From assembly GCA_018389105.1 (NCBI GenBank), contig JACATO010002144.1:310001-374000 (forward strand): a stretch of 64,000 nucleotides of DNA. The letters are read 5' to 3'. Below the pieces are notes generated by a model. It worked only from the letters and a program-made list of their open reading frames with translations. It did no database searches and had not been told where the DNA came from. Origin of the DNA: Nautilus pompilius. Lineage: Eukaryota > Mollusca > Cephalopoda > Nautilida > Nautilidae. Each line of letters starts with the position of its first letter. Positions within the stretch are counted from its first letter, which is position 1. The translations under genes and the position numbers were made by a program. Below, one piece after another: positions 49,801-60,000 of this stretch.

Positions 49801-50338
49801 TGTCGGTGAACCGAAGGAAGCCCCCGAAAAGTTTCTTCCAGGACAAAATTGGGGGCCAGCACTCGCATCCACGGCGGCCGACCACGATGGGAGGCTGCTG
49901 CTGCTGAAATGCACGACTGTACACAGCCATCAACGGGGGGGGGGGGGGACAGCGTTGTTACAAGACGATATGTGGAGTTTCTCAGGTCACGTATGCGGAG
50001 AATACGTTTCTTTGTTTGTCTGTCTGTCTGCTTTTAAAAAAGAAAAAGATTGAACAGAATTGAGAAATAAATAATGAGAGGAAAAATACAAACAAAAACA
50101 AACTTTTCTCTGTTTTTCAGAAATGTCAAAAAAAAAAAAAAAAAAAGCGCCCCCGTGTAGTGCATTCCCGGTTGTGCACGACACATCCGACGGCGGGAGA
50201 TTGCCAGTAAAAATTCGAAAAAAAAAGAGAGAGGTAGAGAAAAGGATACTGTCCCATTTGAAGGTACAAACAATCCGCGCGCTGACCGACGACGACGACG
50301 ACGACCTGGAGAAAGCCACCGAGGAACACGACAGCCAT
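43717..50338 (-). CDS. TM2D1: TM2 domain-containing protein 1
   Basis: TM2D proteins are small membrane proteins with a cysteine-rich luminal/extracellular part and two membrane helices joined by a conserved DRF-type loop; TM2D1 was first described as a beta-amyloid-binding protein, and the fly family affects Notch signalling. Exons: 50338-50250, 49081-49002, 47393-47300, 46771-46680, 45356-45283, 43827-43717. The product starts MAVVFLGGFLQVVVVVVGQR (signal peptide), then DCLYLQMGQYLCDSPEIDPD, VPCRPAPEIFC, SCKWTNGHSF, LLLSIFLGMFGIDRFYLGYP (first helix and DRFYLGYP signature), LLKFSTLGFMFLGQLVDILL (second helix), and PSDGSDYVIDYYG near the C-terminus. This matches human TM2D1 end to end, including the final PSDGS-IDYYG block. 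Introns 2 and 4 start with GC in place of GT, and intron 1 has minor-spliceosome signals with an unusual 3' end. The promoter is shared head-to-head with a PATJ/MPDZ gene. Confidence 0.95.
45283..45356 (-). CDS. TM2D1: TM2D1 exon 5 (second membrane helix)
   Basis: Acceptor TTCCCTCAG; GT completes the Gly codon begun in exon 4, then LLKFSTLGFMFLGQLVDILL and IATQ; donor CACAG|GTATGC. Confidence 0.93.
46680..46771 (-). CDS. TM2D1: TM2D1 exon 4 (first membrane helix, TM2 signature); GC donor
   Basis: Acceptor TTTTCTTCTAG. Encodes NGHSFEIALLLSIFLGMFGI then DRFYLGYPAI and one G. The only donor giving a correct join to exon 5 is ATAG|GCAAGT, a GC-type donor otherwise matching consensus. Confidence 0.93.
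47300..47393 (-). CDS. TM2D1: TM2D1 exon 3
   Basis: Acceptor TTTTAAAATAG, donor GGAC|GTAAGT. PCRPAPEIFCGGTKHNGTTI then GFYKDVSCKW; the cysteines fit the luminal domain of the family. Confidence 0.93.
48061..48065. other. Intron 2 of TM2D1 (47394-49001): no gene seen
   Basis: AT-rich intronic sequence with short open frames at 48138-48332 and 48489-48850 that show no similarity I recognise; one dispersed GGGAGGTAACTCC motif lies at 48980, immediately inside the GC donor. Confidence 0.4.
49002..49081 (-). CDS. TM2D1: TM2D1 exon 2; GC donor and U12-type upstream intron
   Basis: Encodes (Q)YLCDSPEIDPDTQQAKGCDK then DTKTVK and one G; homologous to human GQYICKDPKINDATQ. Donor AAAG|GCAAGT (GC type). 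The 5' boundary is set by homology and by ruling out other frames, because an in-frame TAA lies 12 bases upstream and no AG exists between it and the conserved Tyr. Confidence 0.85.
49260..49438. repeat. Tandem repeat with hairpins, ending in an 18-bp palindrome
   Basis: Two full units (49260-49336 and 49337-49420) and a partial third. Each begins CAGCATCTCGAGATCCCC and contains CCCCCAGACACTGGGGG, able to fold as a hairpin, and a G run that differs in length between units. The third copy ends in the perfect palindrome CAGCATCTCGAGATGCTG (49421-49438). It lies in TM2D1 intron 1 in GC-rich DNA. Confidence 0.9.
50250..50338 (-). CDS. TM2D1: TM2D1 exon 1 (signal peptide)
   Basis: ATG at 50338-50336; MAVVFLGGFLQVVVVVVGQR then ADCLYLQMG and CA of a Gln codon. 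It is followed by GTATCCTTT (50249-50241), a perfect U12-type donor. The poly-Val is encoded by a GTC repeat. An out-of-frame ATG sits four bases upstream. Confidence 0.9.
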
Positions 50339-51620
50339 CCATGTCGAAAACAAGCGCGTCTCCGTCATTTCGTCGAGAGCCGCCCGCCGACGGAGACGGA
50401 AAAAGCGCCAGCGCCAGCGCCCCCCCTCCCCCAATTTTGTAAGCCAGCGCGAAAAAAAATAGTGTGCCAAGGCGTTTCGGATATCCACGGAAACGGCCGC
50501 GAATATCATCGGCGTTCACAGCGGCGAGCCAGCCATGTAGCGGGAGCGAAGGCGCACACTGTGGGTGGGATGGTGGCGCGCAATTAAATCAAGCGGATGA
50601 AGACGGGAGAAGAAGAAGAAACGGAAACGGGACGGAAGTGACGACATATTTAAGGGGAGGTCACTCCGCGCAGGCGCGACTTTGAAAAAAAAAAAAAAGA
50701 ACAAAAACGTCGGCGAGAATTAAAAGAAACAAAAAACAACAACAACAACAAAAAAAAAAGAACGAGAGAGAAAACGCACCGACGGACGGACGGACGGACG
50801 GACCGGTAAAAGGCGGGACGAAATTCTTCTCCGACTCCCCGGGACCGGACTGAACCGAGGGAAGTTGGGCAGTTCCACCGACCGCAGACGGTCGAAAAAA
50901 CGGCGAGAGTCGAACCGGACGCGGTAAGAAAGTTTGAAAGTTCCCCCCCACCACCTTCCCCCTCCGCCTATGGCCCCGATTCGGTGGAGGAGGTCAGGCG
51001 AAGCGAATGGCGACGACGACGACGAAAAAAAAAAATAAATATATATATTTATAAATGTGATAAGATTGAAGCGGAGTCGGGGTCGTTCCGACGGCGTTGG
51101 TGGCGGTCTGGTTCCCGGTTTTCGCTGGACCCGGCCGCCCATTCTGGGAAGTCCGTTTGGGCGAGTAGTTGGAGGGAGGACCGGAGTCGCCTGTTGACCC
51201 TGTGACTTCTCGCGCTCTTCGAAGGCAAAATGTAGCAACAGGTACACACACAAACACACAAACACGCAATGGCTCGCACGCCCCGAGCTGCTCCATTAGA
51301 CCCCCCCCCACACACACACACACCTGCCTACTTCAGAGTAATGGTCCCGAAACCCGCTGGCTTCGGTCGCGAGGGCGAGGAGACGACGACCGCCGCCGGA
51401 TGAGACGGCAGTCTCCCTCCCCGCCTCCTGATACAGTACAAAAGTTTCCGAAGATGCTGGAAGTTTGAAAAACAGACAACTTGTTGCCGGACACCCGCCC
51501 GCCCTCCATCGCGCCCCCCCCAACCACCACCACCATCTTCTGTCGTCTCAAAACAGGCATCTGGCCCTCGCCCCCTCCCTCAGGTGTTCGGGACATAGGT
51601 GCTTATAAAGGACAAAAAAA
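50339..51620. promoter_or_regulatory. CpG-rich bidirectional promoter, TM2D1 / PATJ-MPDZ gene
   Basis: A GC- and CpG-dense interval with many homopurine and poly-A tracts lies between two genes transcribed away from each other. It contains direct GGAC repeats (about 50783-50801), CGG/GAC repeats and several G runs that could form quadruplexes. Open frames here on both strands reflect base composition only. Confidence 0.55.
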
Positions 51621-54046
51621 AAAAGAAGGGGGTTACCCTGATATACAACAGGCAGTTCGAATCGAAAGTTTCCCCCTTTGAAAATGTCTGGTTGGAAGGA
51701 GAGGATGATGCACCTCTCTACAAATTCCAACTTTCGCTGTGATGTCGGGGGGGGGGGCGGGGGGTAAAAAACTGGGTCCACACTGCCCCACCAAGCAAGT
51801 AGGAAGTGTCGGGATGGTCCTTGGGCCTCTGAAGTACTTGTCAGAAGATGTTATGAACTACTCTGAAGAGTTTGTTTTAATAGAAAATCTAATGAAGTAA
51901 TCTCTCTCTCTCTCCCCCCCTTTTTTTTTTATCTCCAAAAGACGAGAACTGAAAAGATTATGTTGTAGTAGATCATCTGTCAAGAGACAGGATCTTCCAA
52001 AGGGAAACCGAAGCATCCATTTCCAAGTCTGTAGTGCCTGTATTGGTATATTCAAATGTGTTCATGTTTTGTTTGAAGAAGACTTGCATGCTGAGGAAAG
52101 AAACTCAGGCATTGTGCATACCTTGGGAACTGAGTGATCATAGCAACTTCTGTGTAAATCACTTCTTCCACTTAATCTGTGTACATCATTGCACACATTC
52201 CATTACTAATTTCTGGCCATGCATGTCGTGTAAGTTGTTTTAGGGATGCAGAAATGTCTTTTAACACTAAATTAGGTTTCTCAGGCCATCAGGATGGTTC
52301 ACAGACGGGTGATGCAAACAGTTATTGTTTCCCTGTTATGGTGTTTATTGTAGTGTCATTTCTAAGGTACTAACAGAGTATTAACAAACTGGGCATTTTA
52401 TGGAGATGGCTTCTAAAGAGCAGTCAACCACAGAAGTTCATGCTAGTGGTGTGGGTTCCACGATACACTGCCACTGGTGGTTGAACCCTTGTTGCTACAT
52501 TTCTATTGATAAACCTGGATTTTGTAACTTGTCATTACCCAGCATGATCATTTTGGTGGTCTGATAAATGGTATTTAAGTTGGCCAGTCAGATACAGGAA
52601 TGAGATCATTAGGTCTGTATTTGTCCTCTTTGGCTTAGTGGCAGGGTCTCAACTTTATGGATGATAACGCCTGCACCACGTACATTGTTGTTGCTGTACC
52701 TCATTTCCATTACAATACCTGCACTATGTGACTTGCACATTCTCCAGACTTAACTCTGACTAAACATGTTTGGTGCATTCTATGGAAGCATGTTTTTGGC
52801 TTCCAAGTTCACCCACAGTCTCTCTTGATCAGCTGAAGTGGTCCTGATATACGAATGGTGCAAAACCTTGCAACGACAGCTCATATGCTCATTTTGGATA
52901 GCCATTTTGTTTTTGTCTAACAGTTTCACTTGGCTTTCGTTCCCATCATGCTTTTACTTGGGGATAGTTTAGACCAATATGCAGGGCCTCTTTAAGCAGA
53001 ATATGGATTTGTATGAACAACTTACAATACAAACGCAGGCTTGGAAAGGCTTGTTGCTTTTTTTTTTAAATGAGGAATGCGTATATATTGCAGCTATGTA
53101 AAATTTAACAAATATTCTCTTGTTTTGATTCTTGCTTTAGCCAGGCTTTATTGTTTGGATAAAAGAACGCTATTTTTGAAGTCATGCTAACACGAGTAAA
53201 TCTTAAAAGCATGCCATAACTTAATGCATTATTTACTAATTGATAGTGGTGAATTCAGACTTTCTGGTTGCACCAGTTATGGTTTAAATCACCATGTGTG
53301 CTTATTGGCGTGGGTAGGTAACCTCTTGACATTAATTAGCAGAAATCTGGGATCATTAAAATGTTTAAAAGTTATTTGCAGCAAAGGGCTACTTACCTAC
53401 TGTGGCATCCATACATAAAGCGGCAAGCATGGCGTGTCATAAATGTTTTGAAAACAATCTAGATGAATCTGACACTTTATTTGGCGTATCTAGTGTTGTT
53501 TTAGTGAAAAAATACACACTTGACCCATCACTGTGATTTGTAGTTTCTAGCTGTGTGACTTTGCAAAATATGTTTTTGAACATAGTTTTTTAAAGTTGTT
53601 TTAGATGCTTTGCTTTAATAACAAAAAACAAAAAAAAAGTTTGTATATAGCAGTACACAGTTTATGTAGTACATTAATAATAATAATAAAAAAATGGATG
53701 CTAAGTCTCTTGTTGGCTTTGCTATTTATAAATTTAATCCCATATGTGACTCCACCCTAATGTGGTGTGGTGGTTATTCTGGAGAAGATTTATGTATTAT
53801 TTAACTTGAACTAGCATAGTGGAACTGCAAACTCAGTATGCCTCGCTACTGAAACCTATTGAGTAGCGTTAATTGTTTGTCGATGTTTAAAAAAAGCAAA
53901 CTAAAGTGGCTGTCTATTTGCCGTTAGCTCTCAGTTCATGTTCATGCTTTTCACATTAGTCTTCCAAAGATTTGTGATTCTGCCCGACTGATTTGTGAAA
54001 AAAAAAAAAAAAAAATAGTAATAATTTTTTCTTTGCTATTTTGTAG
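51621..54046. other. 5' intron region of the PATJ/MPDZ-type gene
   Basis: Contains a Tc1 relic (about 52650-52850), CT and poly-T runs near 51900, and otherwise AT-rich sequence. The noncoding first exon is presumably in or next to the CpG island, but I could not fix its donor. Confidence 0.4.
52645..52860 (+). mobile_element. Tc1-like transposase relic
   Basis: The plus-strand frame reads FMDDNACTTYIVVAVPHFHY then LAHSPDLTLTKHVWCILWKH, recognisable as FMDDNARPHRA ... WPARSPDLNPIEHVWDMLGR of Tc1 transposases, with stops. A different, more decayed copy than those at 0.3, 13.7 and 59 kb. Confidence 0.75.
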
Positions 54047-57000
54047 ATCCATTAGAAAACTGAGTAAGATTGTCATCCAGCTTTTGTGCCACAATGTCAC
54101 TGACCAGTGGTGAGTATTTAGCATCATTCAGGTTTGAAGCTGTCAGATCTCTCTTGACTGACATCGATTCTGAGGAGATGCTCAGGTGGGGGGGGAGGGG
54201 AGTCTGAAAAATGAGATCTCAAGGTCTTATGTTTCATTTTTGACCTGTTATCAAAGAAACACTTGTTTATAAGCTACCCCTGTAAAAAGTTGTTTGTTTT
54301 TTTTTTTTTAAGAATTTTTTTGCCAGAGGAGATGTTGGGCAGTGGACAGTAATTTGTGGGGAAGGTTGAACGAAAATGCAAGCTTCAGTTTTTAATTGAT
54401 AAAGCAGCCTTTTAGTAAATCGTGGGTTTTGGGTAGAAAGTAAAACAACTTCAGATCACGGGTATCAAACCAAAGAATTTTACATCTTAATGCTCTTGAC
54501 TTACTACACCATGTACACTGATTGCTTGTTTTTGCCTTTAAATTATGTACATTTTCCCTTTCTCATCTCCTGTACACTGCTGTACTAAGTGGTACATGTA
54601 TTTCTTAAAAAGAAAAACGTTTATAATGGTGCAAAACCATTATATATCCTAAAGAATAGTCTGCATTTTCATTGTGTTAACTTGCAGTTTTGAGTAAAAG
54701 GAGACACTGATTGCATGCAACTGGATTGTATTCGTTTGCTTTTTTTTTTAAAATCTGTTTTTACATTATATAGTGAAGGAAGAGGGAGCATGTGGGTGTG
54801 GCTCTTGCAACTTTACCCATAGGAGTGGTCCACCCTTGTTGGTATGTGACATAAAAAGCATAAAGTGGAGGGCTTGTGGTCCAGTAGTTAATGGTTTGGG
54901 TTGGTTTGGCTTACCTACACCCTGACATGGTTTCTTGCTTTTCTTTATCAGCCAGTTATGAGGGGGCTAACAAAGAATTCTTAGTAAGGATTTCTTTGCC
55001 AAAGTCTCAAGTGGTGGATCCTTATGGTGTAGGGTAATTCACTCTATTGGATAACTGCAGCTGTACATTCACTTGTCCTGATTGGTGGTGGTAGGTGATG
55101 GGGAATTGAGAGCTTCTGATTAATTTGTACTAGATAGAAAATTCATGGAATTTCATCCATGGGAAAAAATTTGATAAGTGAATATTTCTACAATTTTGTA
55201 TTTTTAAACTTCACAAATATTTATTTGAAAATTTTTTTTGTTTGTTTGAAGACTCACAGCAAGCAGTCAAAATCTTGGATAGAATTCAGACTCAGCTGCA
55301 GGAAAAGGGCAATCCATCTCTTGAAGAAGAGATCTCCTCAATGATGTACATGTTCGACAGTCCACAATTTCAACAGATTTTGAACCTTCTGGAGTCTGTG
55401 GAGAAGCTGGATCAGATAACTGCTATCCATTCTTTACCAGACGAGGCATATGGTTTTAATGAAGTGGGTGAATTGGTGCTATATAGAGATGAAGACAGTA
55501 TTGACCAGGAGTTTACCAACAACAACATGGCAGAAAGCTTCCCCACAGGGACTATTTCTACAGAAGGCTACAATTTGGAATTTCAGAAGGCCATAGAGTT
55601 GGCTGCACATGGAAGACAGGTGTTGACTATCAAACTTTTTAAACCAGAAAGTACTGACTTGGGATTTAGTGTGATTGGGCTGAAGTCTGAAGAAGAAAGA
55701 AATTTGGGGATTTTTGTTCAGGACATTCAACCATCGGGCATTGCTGGCAGGTAGGTTCATAAAACCACTCAAATAGTCATATTAGCATTTGGAGACATAA
55801 AATGAATTATATAGATTTAATGTGTCTGGTGAGAAAATGTGCATGTAGTAGATTTTTTTTTTTGTTGACTGATTGTTCTGCGCAAGTTACAGGTAGCAGC
55901 AGCAGGTTTTGCTAAAGTCAGAACTAATATTTTTTCTTTGTTATCCAGAATCTGGTCTGTTTGCCACCTGCTGGAAAGTAGATGTGCATCTTTTACCATT
56001 TTTGCTTTAACTTAAAAAAAAGAAGAAAGTTCTATGGAACTTAGAATTTCATAGAATTTATACCTTTTGACTGCACTTTCTAAAGGTTGGTCACTGATGA
56101 TGTAAATGTATTTTAGAATTATTAAAAAAATAATTGGGTGGGCAAGTTTTTTCTCAATTATTCGATCATGATAGAGTTCATTAAAAAATTTTAAAGATTA
56201 AGCTGGATCACAATAGTTTGAGTTCTAAGTTAGTGAGTGCTGCTTTCTTTGAAGCCCTAATTATTTTGTATTTCAGTTTTTTTTTTTGAAGTTAAATATG
56301 CATCCCTCTAATTCTAATTTTCCAAAAAATAGAAAGGAACAATTGAAACTACTGGGAATATTCACATGAAATGTTGCTGAAACAGAGTTGCTGTAATGGT
56401 ATCTGCCCAGGTTTCATTTGAATGTCCCTAATCTTACGTTTTCATTCTCCAACGAGTTGAATATGATATTTGGACCTGATAGTATTTTAAGTGGAGTCTT
56501 CTAAACTGTCAGAAATTATCCCCAGTTTTGGTTTAGTTCTACAGAGGACAGATCGTGGTGTTTATGTAAGTATTTGGGTTATATGCGTGCACACTCTCTC
56601 TCACTCTCTCTCTCACTCTCTCTCTCTCTCTCCTCTCACACTCTCTCTCTCTCACACACACTCTCTCTCTCTCTCACAAATTATTATAAGAATTGCAAAT
56701 AAAAAATTTTTTAAGGAAATTAATGAAATCAGACGCCAGAAACAAAACTAGTGAGTTCACGGAAAACTATTTTGCATGTAAGATGTTTTTGATTTGGTGA
56801 TAGACGTCTGAGATAGAAAACAAATAAAAGGGAGGCAACTCCATTAATTATAACTTAATAATATTAAAAGGGAATATTGTTGCTAACAAAAAAATAATTG
56901 TGTTAAAGATCAAAAGAGTCTCTAAATTTAAAATGTAGTCAGTATAAAAAAGACAACAAAAATCTCAACTTTTGAATTTAGTACTACATAATCAAATACA

Positions 57001-60000
57001 TGGAAAATTAATTTGAAAAAGATTTTTTTTGGGTACCTACCTACCTACCTGTGTAATAAGTAGTGTCTGAGGATTACTTTCTTTTAGGTAAATGAACAAA
57101 TGTATTGTACTTTACCCTGGAGTTAGTTTTAATAAGATAGAAATGAAGTGATTATTGAAAGAGTTTGTAATTTAGACTTGATAATATCTTTTTTCAGGGG
57201 TAGCTAACTGAAAGGTTTCTTGGTATTTTCTTTACTTTATTAAGGACAAAACACAAATGCATGCATGTTTAATATGTGTGTGTGTGTCATTTCTATTCAA
57301 TAACCTATTTCATTCTTAAAAACAAATTTACTTTTTAACATTTTTAAATTTAGATTTGAAAATATTTGTAAAACGTTTTATTAATATTATTTCCATTATT
57401 TTAACAAAGACCTATCAAAGTGAATTTATATAATTAGGCACAGAAATGTCTCTAAAAATGTTGCTGCTTTTAAGGAATGAGAAAATTTATTAAAGTAAAT
57501 GTATTTTTATATCTTTACTTTAATTTGACAGTCAGTTAATAAGTTTTCAGCAGAGAGAAAAAAACAAAACAAAGCGAGTTATCTCCCTTGTCTTGTCTTG
57601 CTGAAGTATTGTCCACAGTTTTTTTTTTCCTGCACGTGCAGTTATCGGGTATACATGTGCTTAAAATCAGGAGGAATGATTCAACTTAAAGATGCCTTTT
57701 TGAACTGTACTTATTTACCAACAGAATTTTTATTATTTTTTAAAAAAAGAATATGTGCATCTTTTATATGCATTACCAAACCTGACAAGCTTTTTGTTTC
57801 AGTGTTGAGATCCCTGTAGACACTCATTTTTGTTTTTCTCAAAAGGGTTCCCTCTCCCCCCACAGCTCAAAGATGACAATCATAAATCATCTTCATCTCT
57901 GTTTAACTAAGATAAAATAACAACATGAAAGTACACCCTCTTCTAAAAAAGAAAACAAAAACAAGCCACTGTTTTTTATTATTTTTGGCCATCTACAGCT
58001 GTTAATAATATTAGGGATCATGGCACAGTCAGATGTGAGGAATTAAAGAGTGGAATAAATTACCATTGAACGTAGTCATTGGGTGATAGTATTAATCTAT
58101 TTAAGAATGTAGGGGGAGGTTCTTGTTTATTTTGTCTCCTTGTAACTATTAAAATACATTTACTAATTCAGTGTAGCTTGTTGGTTAAACTGATAAGAGA
58201 AGCAGTCAGTACTGTTCTAATTCTAGATGAATTATGCTGTTGTTTCAGTATCTTGATTGAAAAAGAATAATTTTGTTTTGTTTTTAAAATTTTTTAGGAA
58301 TAGTATGCACAAATGTCTACTTCTTACTTATCTCTAATAAATAATTGCTTTTAAATGCACCACCAGTTTCTATTGAGTTAACAGTTCTTCAGAAGATGCA
58401 TCTAAAAGAGAGAGACAAAAATCATTTACCTTTACTGGATATCTGTAAATGACAATCTATGTACTTTCATTTGGTCTCTTTGTATATATCTGGCTTATCT
58501 TCCTGGTTCTCTTTAGTTTTTCTAAATGTGTTTCCTTTTTAAAGTAATACATGTATAGTTTATCATCAGCTAGGAAGCAAACACAAATATGGGGACACTT
58601 ATTAAAAAAAGAATAGTATAACCAGTTTCTTTTTTTGCCAGGACATAGTGAATGTTAGATTCAATATGGATGTGAAAAGAGATATACATTTTCAATAAAC
58701 TTGGACTTTGTTTCATCAAAATTATCCACTCGTTCATCAGAACACTAAAATATTAAAAGTAGTCTGAAGGCTTCCAGAACATATCCTATTCATGTGACAT
58801 TTTTATTGCATGAGAAATGGGCTAATTAAACGGTAACACATGTTACAGAGCATTATTAATAGAACAGATGTTTCAAAATCTTAGAAAAGTGTCAACAATT
58901 GAAGGCTATGGTTATTGACATTTATTGCCAAGAAGACAAACAGGTCGCAAATTGATTTTGAAATATGATCTGCTCTTTGTACTTTGAGAAAGGAAGGCCT
59001 GACAAAGAGAGAGATTGCCAGGAAACTTGGAATTTCCAACAAAGATGTTCAGTACACTTTGCAAAGACACCAGATGACTGGAAGCAATGCAGGGAGAAGA
59101 GTGACAGCTAAAGGAGAGGACAAATATGTTATTATGCTCTTGATCAAATGGAATAGAAGACGTGTAGCCCCAGAAATTACAGCAAAGCTGAATAGTGCCA
59201 AAATAAAAATCCAGTGACCCTGACAACAGTTTAAAAGGCATCTTAGAGCTGCTGGTTGAATTGGTCATGTTTCTGTGAAAAATGTGCTGCTTAAGCCTTC
59301 TAAACGAACAAAAGGATTGCACGTGGCAAATTTTACGCAAACGTTTAACTACAAAAAACTGGAATAAACTGTTGTGAACTGGTTGCTCAAAGTTTGAAGT
59401 GTTTGATTTCCATGTTTGTGAACGGACAAATTGGAGAATGCTTGTCAGAACATTACATTGCTCTTTTGGTTAAATACAGAGAAAGTAACATAACGATTTG
59501 GCAGATTTTTAGGAGCTAATGGCAGTTGATCTGTAAAACTAAAGGAACACTGACAACGGCAATACCAGTGTTCTGCAAAGACAAACACCACCTTTTAGCA
59601 GTCAGTTAATGGGTGCAAGGTTCATTCTAATAACGAGAAGCACACTTCCAGATTATGCAACCAATAATATGTGGAGAGCAAAGAAAGGCAGGATGCCCAT
59701 CATAACACAGTTGCCTCCAGTCACCCATTTTATCATCCATTGAACTCTTACGGGATGAACTCAAAATGAATGTCAGGAAAATGATACCACTTAAAACGAC
59801 ACAGTTGTGGGAATATGTCCAGACAGCAGAGAACTCTGTAACACCTGAATACTTGGCAGAATTTGTGAAGGTGTTGTCAGAACAAAGGAGAATTTAATTT
59901 GATGAAGCAAATGTTTAAGCCCAGGTTTATTAGAAATGTGTATTTTTGTTCATCCGTGTATTGACTCTTACATTCACCATGTTATGCCAAGAAATAAATT

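Noticed and set aside
50034..51600. Many long frames on both strands
   Set aside because: They overlap each other in several frames within the CpG-rich promoter and consist of low-complexity Arg/Pro/Ser runs. Only the 30-residue TM2D1 signal-peptide exon within them is supported.
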